From assembly GCA_903910555.1 (NCBI GenBank), contig CAIVZZ010000008.1, positions 1 through 64,000 on the forward strand: a DNA stretch of 64,000 bases, in the 5' to 3' direction. A program made the position numbers and the translations under genes. The notes below the pieces were generated by a model. It searched no databases. It was not told the DNA's origin and saw only the letters and a program-made list of their open reading frames with translations. Shown here one piece after another: positions 44,707 through 53,689 of this stretch; positions within the stretch are counted from its first letter, which is position 1; the number at the start of each line of letters is the position of its first letter. This stretch comes from an uncultured Gemmatimonadota bacterium. GTDB lineage: Bacteria > Gemmatimonadota > Gemmatimonadetes > Gemmatimonadales > Gemmatimonadaceae.

Positions 44707-45443
44707 GGCTGCGCCGCCGTCGCGAGCTGCGAGCGCAGTTCATCGATCGAATATTCCGTGGGTGACCAGCCGAATGTCTCCGCCAATCCCGCCACGACCG
44801 CGTCGCGAGCTTCTTCGCCGAGCGCAGGCGACGGCGCGAAGCATGTGCCGGCCGTCTCGCGCCGCAGCAATTCCTGTTCGATCGACGTCATCGTCACATT
44901 TGCGATCCCGCACGGGACGAGCATGTCGAAATAGGAGAGATCGGTCGTCACGTTCAGCGCGAAGCCGTGCCATGTGATCCACTGGCGGGCGTGTACGCCG
45001 ATCGACGCGATTTTCCGCCCGAGTGTCCAGACGCCGGTGAGCCCGGGACTTTGCTCGCCGCGAATATCGAATGATGCGAGCGCGCGAATGAGACTGGTCT
45101 CGAGCTGGCGCAAATACCAGTGCAAGTCTGCCTTGTGATTTTCAAGATTGACGATCGGATAGCCGACGAGCTGACCGGGGCCGTGAAACGTTACGTCACC
45201 ACCGCGATCGACATCGAACAGTTCCACGCCGCGCTCTGCGAACGCCTCGGGAGTGAGCAGCACATTCGCCGCTTTCGTGGAGCGCCCGGTAGTCACGACC
45301 GCGGGATGCTCGACGAGCAACAGGAGATCGTCCGCAATGACGCCGTCGATACGAGCCCGCGCGGTGGCGCGCTGAACTTCAAGCGCGTCGGCGTACGACA
45401 TCGTGCCGAGTGAGGTGACGAGAAGCGGGCGGGTGGGATTCAC
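44703..45443 (-). CDS. lipB: Octanoyl-[ACP]:protein N-octanoyltransferase
   Basis: A 246-aa enzyme that moves octanoate from acyl carrier protein to lipoyl domains, the first step of lipoate assembly finished by LipA. Conserved residues are present: RGGDVTFHGPGQLVGYPI, the Lys of GRKIASIGVH (K144) and the catalytic Cys of VPCGIANVTMTS (C178). The start is GTG at 45443. It lies downstream of lpdA with a hairpin repeat between them. The targets are likely PdhC and other lipoyl domains encoded in the genome. Confidence 0.95.
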   Translation of the reverse strand: MNPTRPLLVTSLGTMSYADALEVQRATARARIDGVIADDLLLLVEHPAVVTTGRSTKAANVLLTPEAFAERGVELFDVDRGGDVTFHGPGQLVGYPIVNLENHKADLHWYLRQLETSLIRALASFDIRGEQSPGLTGVWTLGRKIASIGVHARQWITWHGFALNVTTDLSYFDMLVPCGIANVTMTSIEQELLRRETAGTCFAPSPALGEEARDAVVAGLAETFGWSPTEYSIDELRSQLATAAQP

Positions 45444-45446
45444 TAA

Positions 45447-45528
45447 CGCCTTTTGCCGCGGGTTTTCGCAGGTTAGCGCGGGTCGTCGTTGTTTGACCCG
45501 CGGGTACCCGCGTAAACCCGCGGCGTGT
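45447..45528. repeat. CCCGCG-rich hairpin between lpdA and lipB
   Basis: CGCCTTTTGCCGCGGGTTTTCGCAGG ... GCGCGGGTC (45447-45484) pairs imperfectly with GACCCGCG ... AAACCCGCGGCG (45495-45528). The unit ACCCGCG occurs several times. A related core is found within the PorV-like gene at 36026-36045. It sits inside the apparent operon between lpdA and lipB and could affect relative mRNA levels. Confidence 0.65.
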
Positions 45529-45536
45529 TGTTGTTA

Positions 45537-46940
45537 CTAAATGTGTATCGCGCGGCCGAGCGAATCGAGTACGGCTTCCGCGATCGACTCCGACAGTGTC
45601 GGATGCGCGTGAATGGCGAGCTCGATTTCCTCAACCGTAAACTCATTCTCCCGTGCGACCGCGAGCTCATGAATGAGCTCCGTTGCATGCGCACCAACAA
45701 TATGCGCGCCGAGGATTTCGCCGTACTTGGCGTCGCGGATGATCTTCACGAAACCTTCCGTTTCACCTGACGTGCGCGCGCGGCCGTTGGCGCTGTACGG
45801 GAATTTGCCGACCTTGTAGTCGATCTTCTTTTCCTTGACCTGCGCCTCCGTCATGCCGATCGATGCGACTTCGGGGTGGCAGTAAGTCGCGTTCGGAACG
45901 TTGCCGTAGTTCAGCGGATGGAAGTGTTTCCCCGCCAGCACCTCGGCGACGATCATTCCCTCGCGCTCGCCCTTGTGTGCGAGCATCGGCGGCCCGGCGA
46001 CGTCTCCGATCGCATACAATCCCTTCGCGCTCGTCTCCATCTTCTCGTTGATCTTGATGAAGCCGCGGTCCGTCAGTGCGACGCCGGCCTCCTTGAGACC
46101 GATGTTCTCGACGTTTGCCGCACGACCGGTGGCGACGAGCACGCGCTCGACGACAATGTCTTCTTTGGCGCCCTGCGCTTCGACTGTGAGGGTCACGGAA
46201 TCCTTCGCGACCTTCGCCGACGTCATCTTGGCGCCGGCCATCACGTTCATGCCGCGCTTCTTGAAGCTGCGCTGAACTTCGCTCGACGAATCTTCGTCCT
46301 CGAGCGGAAGGATCCGCGGCATCGCTTCGATGAGCGTGACCTTCGAGCCGAACGCCGTGAACACGTCGGCGAACTCGCAGCCGACCGCGCCGGCGCCGAC
46401 AATCGCGATGGTTTTTGGCGCCTTCTCGAGGATCAGCGCTTCGTCCGATGAGATCACCGTCGTCTTGTTCAGCTCAAGCCCCGCCTGCGGCAATCCACGC
46501 ACGCGCGAGCCCGTCGAGATCACAACGCCTTTGGTCGCAGTGTGCGTCTCTGACTTTCCATCGGCCGTCGTGACCTTCACCGATTTGTTCGGCGCAAGCG
46601 TTCCGACGCCTTTGATCCAGGTGATCTTGTTCTTCTTGAAGAGGAACTCGACGCCCTTTGAGTTTTTGGTGCTCACGTCTCGCGACCGTTTCATCGCGAC
46701 GCCGTAGTCGAGCTTTACTTCGCCGACATTTACGCCGAACTCGGCGGAGTGTGCTACGCGCGTCGCGAGGTTCGCCGCTTCGAGCAGCGCTTTCGCGGGA
46801 ATGCATCCCCATAAAACGCAGGTGCCCCCGAGCCCTTCGCGCTCGATGACTGCGACGTTCATGCCGAGCTGTGCAGAGCGGATCGCGCCCACATAACCAG
46901 CCGGGCCGCCGCCGAGGAAAATCACGTCAAAGGATGCCAT
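45537..46940 (-). CDS. lpdA: Dihydrolipoyl dehydrogenase (E3)
   Basis: A 467-aa flavoprotein that reoxidises dihydrolipoyl groups of PDH and related complexes, giving NADH. FAD site FLGGGPAGYVGAIRSAQLG; redox disulphide in GGTCVLWGCIPAKA; NAD site IAIVGAGAVGCEFADVF; second FAD motif GLYAIGDVAG; active-site base in HAHPTLSESIAEA. Length is normal. It is 9 nt downstream of pdhC in the PDH operon. Confidence 0.96.
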   Translation of the reverse strand: MASFDVIFLGGGPAGYVGAIRSAQLGMNVAVIEREGLGGTCVLWGCIPAKALLEAANLATRVAHSAEFGVNVGEVKLDYGVAMKRSRDVSTKNSKGVEFLFKKNKITWIKGVGTLAPNKSVKVTTADGKSETHTATKGVVISTGSRVRGLPQAGLELNKTTVISSDEALILEKAPKTIAIVGAGAVGCEFADVFTAFGSKVTLIEAMPRILPLEDEDSSSEVQRSFKKRGMNVMAGAKMTSAKVAKDSVTLTVEAQGAKEDIVVERVLVATGRAANVENIGLKEAGVALTDRGFIKINEKMETSAKGLYAIGDVAGPPMLAHKGEREGMIVAEVLAGKHFHPLNYGNVPNATYCHPEVASIGMTEAQVKEKKIDYKVGKFPYSANGRARTSGETEGFVKIIRDAKYGEILGAHIVGAHATELIHELAVARENEFTVEEIELAIHAHPTLSESIAEAVLDSLGRAIHI

Positions 46941-46949
46941 TTTATAGAC

Positions 46950-48257
46950 CTAGTAAACGAGCATGAGGGGATTTTCGATCATGCGGCGCAGCGTCTGCAG
47001 GAATCGTGCGCCAACCGCGCCGTCGATCGCGCGGTGATCGCAGCTCATCGTGACGCGGAGCCGTTTGCGTGTTTCGAGCGAGCCATCTGCTGCGACGATC
47101 ACTTTGTCTTCGATCGCGCCGATCGCGAGGATGCCGCATTCGGGCGGATTAATGATCGCCGTGAACTGTTCGATCTGCATCATCCCGAGATTCGAAACCG
47201 AGAACGTCGAGCCGGTGTACTCGGCCGGCGTGAGTTTCCGCTCGCGCGCTTTCTTGGCGAGCGCTTTCGACTCGATCGCGATTTCGCTCATCCGTTTCTT
47301 GTCGGCATCAAAGATCACCGGAACGATCAGGCCGTCGTCTGTTGCGACTGCCATGCCGAGGTGAACGCGATTGTGGAGGCGGATGTGATCGCCGAGCCAG
47401 TGCGCGTTGACTTCGGGATGTTGTGCGAGCGCGGTGGCGGTGGCCTTCAGGATGATGTCGTTGAAGGAGACTTTATAGTCGTCGCCCATCGCGGTCATGG
47501 CGGCGCGCATTTCGGACGCGCGCTGGAGATCGAACTCAGCCGTGAGATAGAACGTGGGGATCGGGCCGATGGATTCGGCCAAGCGCCGGGCTATTGTCTT
47601 GCGAATCAACGTCAGTGGTAAGTCTTGAAAATCGACTGATGTTTTCAGACTCGAGACGGAAGACGCTGGACGTGAGACTGAACTGCCGCTTGCGACGGCG
47701 GCTTCGATGTCGCGTTTGATGATGCGGCCGCCGGGGCCGCTTCCTGACACGCGCGATAGGTCCAGGCCTTTTTCATCGGCGAGCCGTTTTGCGAGCGGGC
47801 TCGAGAGAGTGCGGCCGCCATTTGCAGCGGGGGAAGCCTGAGCAGCGGGTGTCAGCGGAGCGGCAGGAGTCGCAGCCACCGCCGGCGCGGCAGGTGCCGC
47901 CGCTACGGGAGCCGCAACCGCAGGCGTAGCGTTGGCGTCTGCAGTCTGGGGTCTTGAGTCTTGCGTCTGAGAACCTTTTGTCGGGCCAGCACTCGCAACC
48001 AGCGAAGCGATGTCCTCATCCTTCGCGCCAATCACTCCAACAAGCGTTCCAACCGGCACCGCCTCGCCTTCATTCACGAGGCGTTTGCGCAGAAGACCCT
48101 CTCCGCGCGCGGCGAGCTCCATCACGGCTTTGTCGGTCTCGACTTCAGCGAGAACGTCTCCGCTCTTCACCGCGTCGCCTTCGTTCTTGAGCCACTTCAC
48201 GAGGCGCCCCTCTTCCATCGTGGGGGAGAGGGCCTCCATAAAAATCTTCGTAGCCAT
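46950..48257 (-). CDS. pdhC: Pyruvate dehydrogenase E2, dihydrolipoyl acetyltransferase
   Basis: A 435-aa E2 component. Residues about 1-80 are one lipoyl domain with the modified Lys in VETDKAVMEL. A Pro/Ala linker follows, then the E1/E3-binding domain (SPLAKRLADEKGLDLSRVSGSGPGGRIIKRDIE), another linker, and the acetyltransferase domain ending with the catalytic MSCDHRAIDGAVGARF. Both linkers contain degenerate GAC-type repeats seen also in non-coding DNA (GSQTQDSRPQTADAN in the first, SSVSRPASSVSSLKTS in the second). The start at 48257 is set by MATKIFMEALSPTMEEG, 2 nt after pdhB. Confidence 0.95.
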   Translation of the reverse strand: MATKIFMEALSPTMEEGRLVKWLKNEGDAVKSGDVLAEVETDKAVMELAARGEGLLRKRLVNEGEAVPVGTLVGVIGAKDEDIASLVASAGPTKGSQTQDSRPQTADANATPAVAAPVAAAPAAPAVAATPAAPLTPAAQASPAANGGRTLSSPLAKRLADEKGLDLSRVSGSGPGGRIIKRDIEAAVASGSSVSRPASSVSSLKTSVDFQDLPLTLIRKTIARRLAESIGPIPTFYLTAEFDLQRASEMRAAMTAMGDDYKVSFNDIILKATATALAQHPEVNAHWLGDHIRLHNRVHLGMAVATDDGLIVPVIFDADKKRMSEIAIESKALAKKARERKLTPAEYTGSTFSVSNLGMMQIEQFTAIINPPECGILAIGAIEDKVIVAADGSLETRKRLRVTMSCDHRAIDGAVGARFLQTLRRMIENPLMLVY

Positions 48258-48259
48258 CG

Positions 48260-49243
<984 letters not shown>

Positions 49244-49256
49244 TGTAGTGTCAAAC

Positions 49257-49376
49257 GAGTTAACTGTTTTCCGTGCGTCGGTTAACGAAGGTATTCCGTC
49301 CGAAATTCCTGCTGTGTCGACCGGCTTGAAGTCAGGACGGAAAACCTTACTTAACCGACCAACAGAAAACAGTTCA
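49257..49376. repeat. Nested palindromic element, copy 3, inside the PDH operon
   Basis: Left arm 49257-49300 and right arm 49335-49376 are inverted copies containing GTTAACTGTTTTC/GAAAACAGTTCAC and GTCGGTTAA/TTAACCGAC. The right arm carries TTAACCGACCAACAG, as in the copy at 51861-51896, and the apex has TCGACC. It lies between pdhA and pdhB, genes that are otherwise expected to be cotranscribed. Confidence 0.8.
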
Positions 49377-49392
49377 CGTCAGTACGCAGTCT

Positions 49393-50412
49393 TTAACCCG
49401 AAGTGGTTTCTACCAGCACATCCTCATACAACGCCTCCAACGGCGGCTCCGGACTAGCATCCGCAAAATCCCACGCATCCTGGACCACCACCCCGATCTC
49501 CTTCTCCATATCCGCGATCTGCGCGCCGGTGATCTCCCCGGCCGCTTTCATTTTCGCTTCGAGAATGTTGATCGGATCGCGCTTCAGATATTCCTCGAGC
49601 TCTGCCTTGGTGCGGTACGTTCCGCTGACCGCATCGGACATCGAGTGCCCCATGAAGCGATACGTGCGGATCTCGAGCAGCGTCGGCTGGTAGTCGTCGC
49701 GCGCACGCTCGAGTGCAGCGCTCATTGCGTCGCGCACGGCGAGAACATCCTGGCCGTCGACTTCGGCATTCGCGATCGAGTATGTATCGCCACGCTTGTA
49801 CATGTCTTTGATCGACGAGGCGCGCTCGACGGCGGTTCCCATGCCGTACTTGTTGTTCTCGATCACATAAATCACCGGGAGCTTCCAGAGCCCCGCCATG
49901 TTCAGCGATTCGTGAAACGCGCCGTTGTTCACCGCGGCTTCGCCCATGAAGCAGACGATGGCCTGATTCCCGCCGCGATACTTGATCGCGAACGCGACGC
50001 CGGTCGCCATCGGCACGTGGCCGCCGACGATTCCGTGGCCGCCCAGAAAATTCACATTGCGATCGAAAATGTGCATGGAGCCGCCCTTTCCCTTCGAGCA
50101 GCCATCAACGCGCCCGAACAACTCGGCCATCACGCTGCGCGGAGAAACTCCGCGCGCGATCGCCTGCCCGTGATCGCGATACGTGGTGATCACGTAGTCG
50201 TCATCGCGCAGCATCGAGATGCAGCCGGTGCCGACCGCTTCCTGCCCGATATACAAATGGCAGAAGCCGCCGATCTTACCCAGCGCGTACGCCTCGGCGA
50301 CCTTCTCTTCGAAGCGGCGCTGCAGGATCATCGAGTGCAGCAGCTCTGTATGCAGCGCTGCGTTCGACTTTCCGGCTTCCACGCTTCCGGCGTCCTTCTT
50401 CTTGGCGGCCAT
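49393..50412 (-). CDS. pdhA: Pyruvate dehydrogenase E1 subunit alpha
   Basis: A 339-aa alpha subunit of E1. The thiamine-diphosphate motif is GEAAVNNGAFHESLNMAGLWKLPVIYVIENN (GDG...NN-type with E replacing D). Phosphorylation-loop region YRFMGHSMSDAVSGTYRTKAE and N-terminal FCHLYIGQEAVGTG are typical. A short Lys-rich leader (MAAKKKDAGSVEAGKS) precedes the core. The start shares one base with the lipA stop (TGATG). Confidence 0.96.
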   Translation of the reverse strand: MAAKKKDAGSVEAGKSNAALHTELLHSMILQRRFEEKVAEAYALGKIGGFCHLYIGQEAVGTGCISMLRDDDYVITTYRDHGQAIARGVSPRSVMAELFGRVDGCSKGKGGSMHIFDRNVNFLGGHGIVGGHVPMATGVAFAIKYRGGNQAIVCFMGEAAVNNGAFHESLNMAGLWKLPVIYVIENNKYGMGTAVERASSIKDMYKRGDTYSIANAEVDGQDVLAVRDAMSAALERARDDYQPTLLEIRTYRFMGHSMSDAVSGTYRTKAELEEYLKRDPINILEAKMKAAGEITGAQIADMEKEIGVVVQDAWDFADASPEPPLEALYEDVLVETTSG

Positions 50413-51320
50413 CAGACCCCCGCCGCCTGGACTTGCTCCCAGGCATGGTAGCTCGAGCGCACGAGCGGTCCGCTCTCAACGTGCTTGAATCCCATCTGCA
50501 TTCCCTCGCGGTAAAGCATCTTGAACTCGTCCGGCGTGACGTAGCGGTCGAGCTCGATGTGGTCGTTCGATGGACGGAGATATTGGCCGAGCGTCAGGAT
50601 GTCGACGTCGACTTCGCGCAGCTCGCGCATGGTTTTTAGAACTTCTTCGATGGTCTCACCCATGCCGAGGATCATTCCGGTCTTGGTCGGGATGTTCGGC
50701 GCGATCGACTTACAGTCGCGGAAGATCTGCATCACCCGCTCGTAGCGGCCGCCCGGGCGCGCCTTCTTGTAGAGGCGCGGGACGGTCTCGGTGTTGTGAT
50801 TGTAGATCTCGGGGCGCGCTTCGAGCACGGCGCGGATCGAGTCGACGTTGCCCTGAAAGTCGGGGACGAGCACTTCCACTGAGCAGCCAGGCACGCGCTC
50901 GTGAACCAAACGGATCGTCTCGGCGAAAGCCCATGCGCCGAAGTCCGGGAGATCGTCGCGGTCGACGGAAGTAAGAACGAGATGGCGAAGTGACATCCGC
51001 GCGGTTGCGTCGGCCACACGCGCGGGTTCCGCGGCGTCGAACTTCGGCGGCCGGCCGTGGGCGACGGCGCAGTACGCGCAGTTTCTCGTGCAGACATCGC
51101 CGAGGATCATGAAGGTCGCGGTGCCGTGCTCCCAGCACTCGCCGACGTTGGGGCAATGCGCTTCCTCGCAGACCGTGTGAAGGTCGAGTTCGCGCATGAG
51201 GTTTTTCAGGTGGAGATAGTTCGGGCCGCCTGGGGCCTTCACCTTTAGCCAACTGGGCTTTCGCTCCGGCAACGGTTCGCTGCGGTGCCTGCCCATGATG
51301 TGGTAGAGGGTCTCAGCCAT
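50412..51320 (-). CDS. lipA: Lipoyl synthase
   Basis: A 302-aa radical-SAM enzyme that inserts two sulphurs into protein-bound octanoate. The auxiliary cluster motif CEEAHCPNVGECW and the radical-SAM motif CTRNCAYC are complete, as is the family segment FNHN-type HNTETVPRLYKKARPGGRY and ESGPLVRSSYHA near the end. It is first in the PDH operon. TACATT lies 6 nt upstream of the ATG, which may be a -10 of a leaderless start. An inner ATG at MGRHRSEP is also possible. Confidence 0.97.
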   Translation of the reverse strand: MAETLYHIMGRHRSEPLPERKPSWLKVKAPGGPNYLHLKNLMRELDLHTVCEEAHCPNVGECWEHGTATFMILGDVCTRNCAYCAVAHGRPPKFDAAEPARVADATARMSLRHLVLTSVDRDDLPDFGAWAFAETIRLVHERVPGCSVEVLVPDFQGNVDSIRAVLEARPEIYNHNTETVPRLYKKARPGGRYERVMQIFRDCKSIAPNIPTKTGMILGMGETIEEVLKTMRELREVDVDILTLGQYLRPSNDHIELDRYVTPDEFKMLYREGMQMGFKHVESGPLVRSSYHAWEQVQAAGV

Positions 51321-51507
51321 TTCTCAAATGTAGGGACGGCAAACGGCGGGCGCCAGAGTGTGATAACCTATATAACGCAGTTAGATGGTTACTATATTTT
51401 AGGTGTTTTTGGTGGCCGTTTCAGTGGGTGTCGTGCGGACTAACCCGGCGTGAAACAGTTTATTGCCGTACGGCGTAAGGCCATCAGACCCAGTCGAGGA
51501 TTCCACT

Positions 51508-51738
51508 ATGCTGCGCACACTGTTCACGATCGGCGTTATGGCCATACTCGGCCTCTTCGCGATGAGGCTGGTATTCGGGATTCTCGGTGGAGTCCTGGGG
51601 CTGTTCATCGGACTCGCGTTCCTGGCGGTCAAAATCGTTTTGATCGGCGGCGTGGCGTACGTGGTGATCGCGGTGGTGAGTCCGAGTTCGGCGAGGCGGC
51701 TGCGCGAACGGTTCTCGGGGGCGCCGACTACTTACTGA
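51508..51738 (+). CDS. Small hydrophobic membrane protein
   Basis: A 76-aa protein with two hydrophobic stretches (TLFTIGVMAILGLFAMRLVFGILGG and LFIGLAFLAVKIVLIGGVAYVVIAVV) and a basic C-terminus (RRLRERFSG). GAGGA stands ahead of the ATG at 51508; a TTG start at 51463 would add 15 unconvincing residues. No known family recognised. It stands alone, followed by a palindromic repeat. Confidence 0.65.
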   Translation: MLRTLFTIGVMAILGLFAMRLVFGILGGVLGLFIGLAFLAVKIVLIGGVAYVVIAVVSPSSARRLRERFSGAPTTY

Positions 51739-51754
51739 AAAAAAACTCACGGCG

Positions 51755-51896
51755 AGTGAACGGTTAGCTACTAACTGTTGGTCGGTTAACCACAGTAAGA
51801 AAATTCGTCCTGGCCGTGAACGCGCTCGACGCGCTTCGGCCAGGACGAATTATTTAACCTTGGTTAACCGACCAACAGTTAGTGGTTAACAGTTCA
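51755..51896. repeat. Nested palindromic extragenic element, copy 2
   Basis: Outer arms 51755-51791 and 51861-51896 pair almost completely (CTAACTGTTGGTCGGTTAACC with its complement). Inner arms AATTCGTCCTGGCC and GGCCAGGACGAATT are exact inverses around an apex containing GCTCGACGC. The element matches copy 1 (10408-10544) along its length, including AGTAAGAAAA after the left arm. It lies between convergent genes. Confidence 0.87.
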
Positions 51897-51923
51897 CTGC
51901 TTTAGCCTTCGGCCCCGAAAGGT

Positions 51924-52901
51924 TTATCGGCCGCCCGCGTCGAGCCTGTCGGCCACCGCCCACGCCAGCATCGGCACCATGATTTCATGGTGCCCCGTGA
52001 TCTCATAGCCTTTGCCGCTATCAAGAGTCGGTCTCCGCACCACGTTCATGTGCGGCCGATAGTGCCGCTGCATATCCAGATCGCACGTGACGAACCCCCG
52101 TGGCGCCCCGGCATTCACATTGCGAGCGATCGTGAGCGCCTTCAAGAACACCTCCGGCATGATCACCGCGCTGCCGAGGTTTAGCACTACGCCACCGTCG
52201 TCGATCCGCTCGATGCTCGCGGCAAGCCGCCGGAAATCGCGGTGGCTCGTATCGCCGATCGCTGCGCCACTCGCGGCCGGGTGCTGATGAATGATCTCGG
52301 CGCCGAGCGCGGCATGCACTGACGTTGGGATATCGAGCTTCCACGCGTTGAGCAGGATTGAAAGCTCGGGGTGAGCGAGTGACTTCTCAGCGTCGAGCGC
52401 GACGGCGACTGCCTCGCCCATTCCGCGCTCCTCTTTCATGCCGCGAATGAACGCCTCGTTCATGCCGCGCCCGGTTTCTTCGGCCATTCCGAAGGTGCCG
52501 TCGCGCAACCCGGCCTGCACGTCTTCCGACGTGCCGCCAAAGCGGGCGATTTCATAATCGTGGATCGCGGCGGAGCCGTTCATCGCGAGATGCGTGATCA
52601 CGCCGCGTTTCATCAAGTCGATGAGAACAGGCGCGAGTCCCGTCTTCACGATGTGCCCGCCGAGCATCACGATCACTCCGCGCTTGTTTCGAGCGGCGGC
52701 GGCGATCGCGTCTGCTACGAGAAGGAAATCGCGTGCGACGAGGACATCCGGCAGCGCGCGAAGAAAGGCGGCAAAGGAGCGGTCGTCAGCGGGTGGGGAA
52801 GAGAACTCCTCAGCCCGAACCTTGTTCGGGCGCTTCGCGATTGGCACGGTGCGGACGCGCGAAAGATCCGTTTCGGCGGCGCGCTTCTTCCCGCTGCTCA
52901 A
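51924..52901 (-). CDS. Deoxyhypusine-synthase-like conserved protein
   Basis: A 325-aa conserved protein. The core VIVMLGGHIVKTGLAPVLIDLMKRGVITHLAMNGSAAIHDYEIARFGGTSEDV and LNLGSAVIMPEVFLKALTIARN recall deoxyhypusine/homospermidine synthase folds (NAD-dependent), but bacteria lack hypusinated eIF5A and the match is by impression. Similar proteins occur across several phyla as conserved hypotheticals ending in HYRPHMNVV. It could be an NAD-using enzyme of unknown substrate. TTG start overlapping the DUF3108 stop by 4 nt (TTGA). Confidence 0.65.
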   Translation of the reverse strand: MSSGKKRAAETDLSRVRTVPIAKRPNKVRAEEFSSPPADDRSFAAFLRALPDVLVARDFLLVADAIAAAARNKRGVIVMLGGHIVKTGLAPVLIDLMKRGVITHLAMNGSAAIHDYEIARFGGTSEDVQAGLRDGTFGMAEETGRGMNEAFIRGMKEERGMGEAVAVALDAEKSLAHPELSILLNAWKLDIPTSVHAALGAEIIHQHPAASGAAIGDTSHRDFRRLAASIERIDDGGVVLNLGSAVIMPEVFLKALTIARNVNAGAPRGFVTCDLDMQRHYRPHMNVVRRPTLDSGKGYEITGHHEIMVPMLAWAVADRLDAGGR

Positions 52902-53689
52902 TGGCTGGGTGCCCCCGCGGGCGTCCCGTAAGTCACCTTGCTCAGCGTCAGTCCGAGTTTCACGATCGAAAAGTGGGTGTCCATCCGCAGGAGAATTCGG
53001 TGCTCGTCGTCGGAGAGCCAGATCTCGGCGTGGCCGTCCTCCGAAAAGAGTCCGTTCGTCTTGAACGTGGGCTGAAGGACGATCGCTGGAAACTTTCCGG
53101 CCGGAACTTCGACGATTTCCCTGCGAAGCACTTTGATCGTGACGGGATTGGCTTTTGGGTCGAAGTACTTGTTGAACGAATATTCCTTCCCGACTTCGAG
53201 CGGCAGCGTGCGCACGAAGAAAAAGAAAGAGGCGTCGTCGAGCGGATCAGGGACGGACGGTTTTTCGTCTCTCCCCTCTTGATGGAAAATTCCGCGCCCG
53301 GGGAAAATGTCAAAATTGCGATTGACGTGTTTCCCGCCCTCGTACAGACGCTGTTCAAAGCGCAGCGAGTTGAGCGACTCGACGTCCATCCAGCTGTCGT
53401 ACGAATCGTCGACGTGGTACGTGCCGAGCGGCGTGCTGCCCTTGATGTTGAAGTGCAGTCGCCACGACGGATGGCCGCGCATCGTGTCGACGCCGGTGAC
53501 CTGCATGACGCCAACGCCGCTCTTGAGTCCGATGATTCTGACGGTGTACTCGAGGTGCTCGCCAACCGCCCACGGCACTTTCGACTGGGCGGCGGTCTGG
53601 CCGGCGAGCGGCGCGGGTGCAGCAACGAAACTCAGCCCCGCGAACGCGGCGACGCGCAACGCGAGTGCGAGCTTCGGTACCCGTTTCAA
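52898..53689 (-). CDS. DUF3108-domain exported protein
   Basis: A 263-aa exported protein. Signal-like start KRVPKLALALRVAAFAGLSFVAAPAPLAGQ; then the DUF3108 beta-rich domain (WAVGEHLEYTVRIIGLKSGVGVMQV, YDSWMDVESLNSLRFEQRLYEGGKH, AEIWLSDDEHRILLRMDTHF). DUF3108 proteins are envelope proteins of unknown role. The TTG start at 53689 overlaps the GT2 gene stop (TTGA); longer frames lie within the GT2 gene. Confidence 0.82.
   Translation of the reverse strand: MKRVPKLALALRVAAFAGLSFVAAPAPLAGQTAAQSKVPWAVGEHLEYTVRIIGLKSGVGVMQVTGVDTMRGHPSWRLHFNIKGSTPLGTYHVDDSYDSWMDVESLNSLRFEQRLYEGGKHVNRNFDIFPGRGIFHQEGRDEKPSVPDPLDDASFFFFVRTLPLEVGKEYSFNKYFDPKANPVTIKVLRREIVEVPAGKFPAIVLQPTFKTNGLFSEDGHAEIWLSDDEHRILLRMDTHFSIVKLGLTLSKVTYGTPAGAPSH

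Noticed and set aside
49257-49376. Ordinary intrinsic terminator between pdhA and pdhB
   Set aside because: There is no T tract, the stem is far longer than usual, and related sequence occurs in other contexts.
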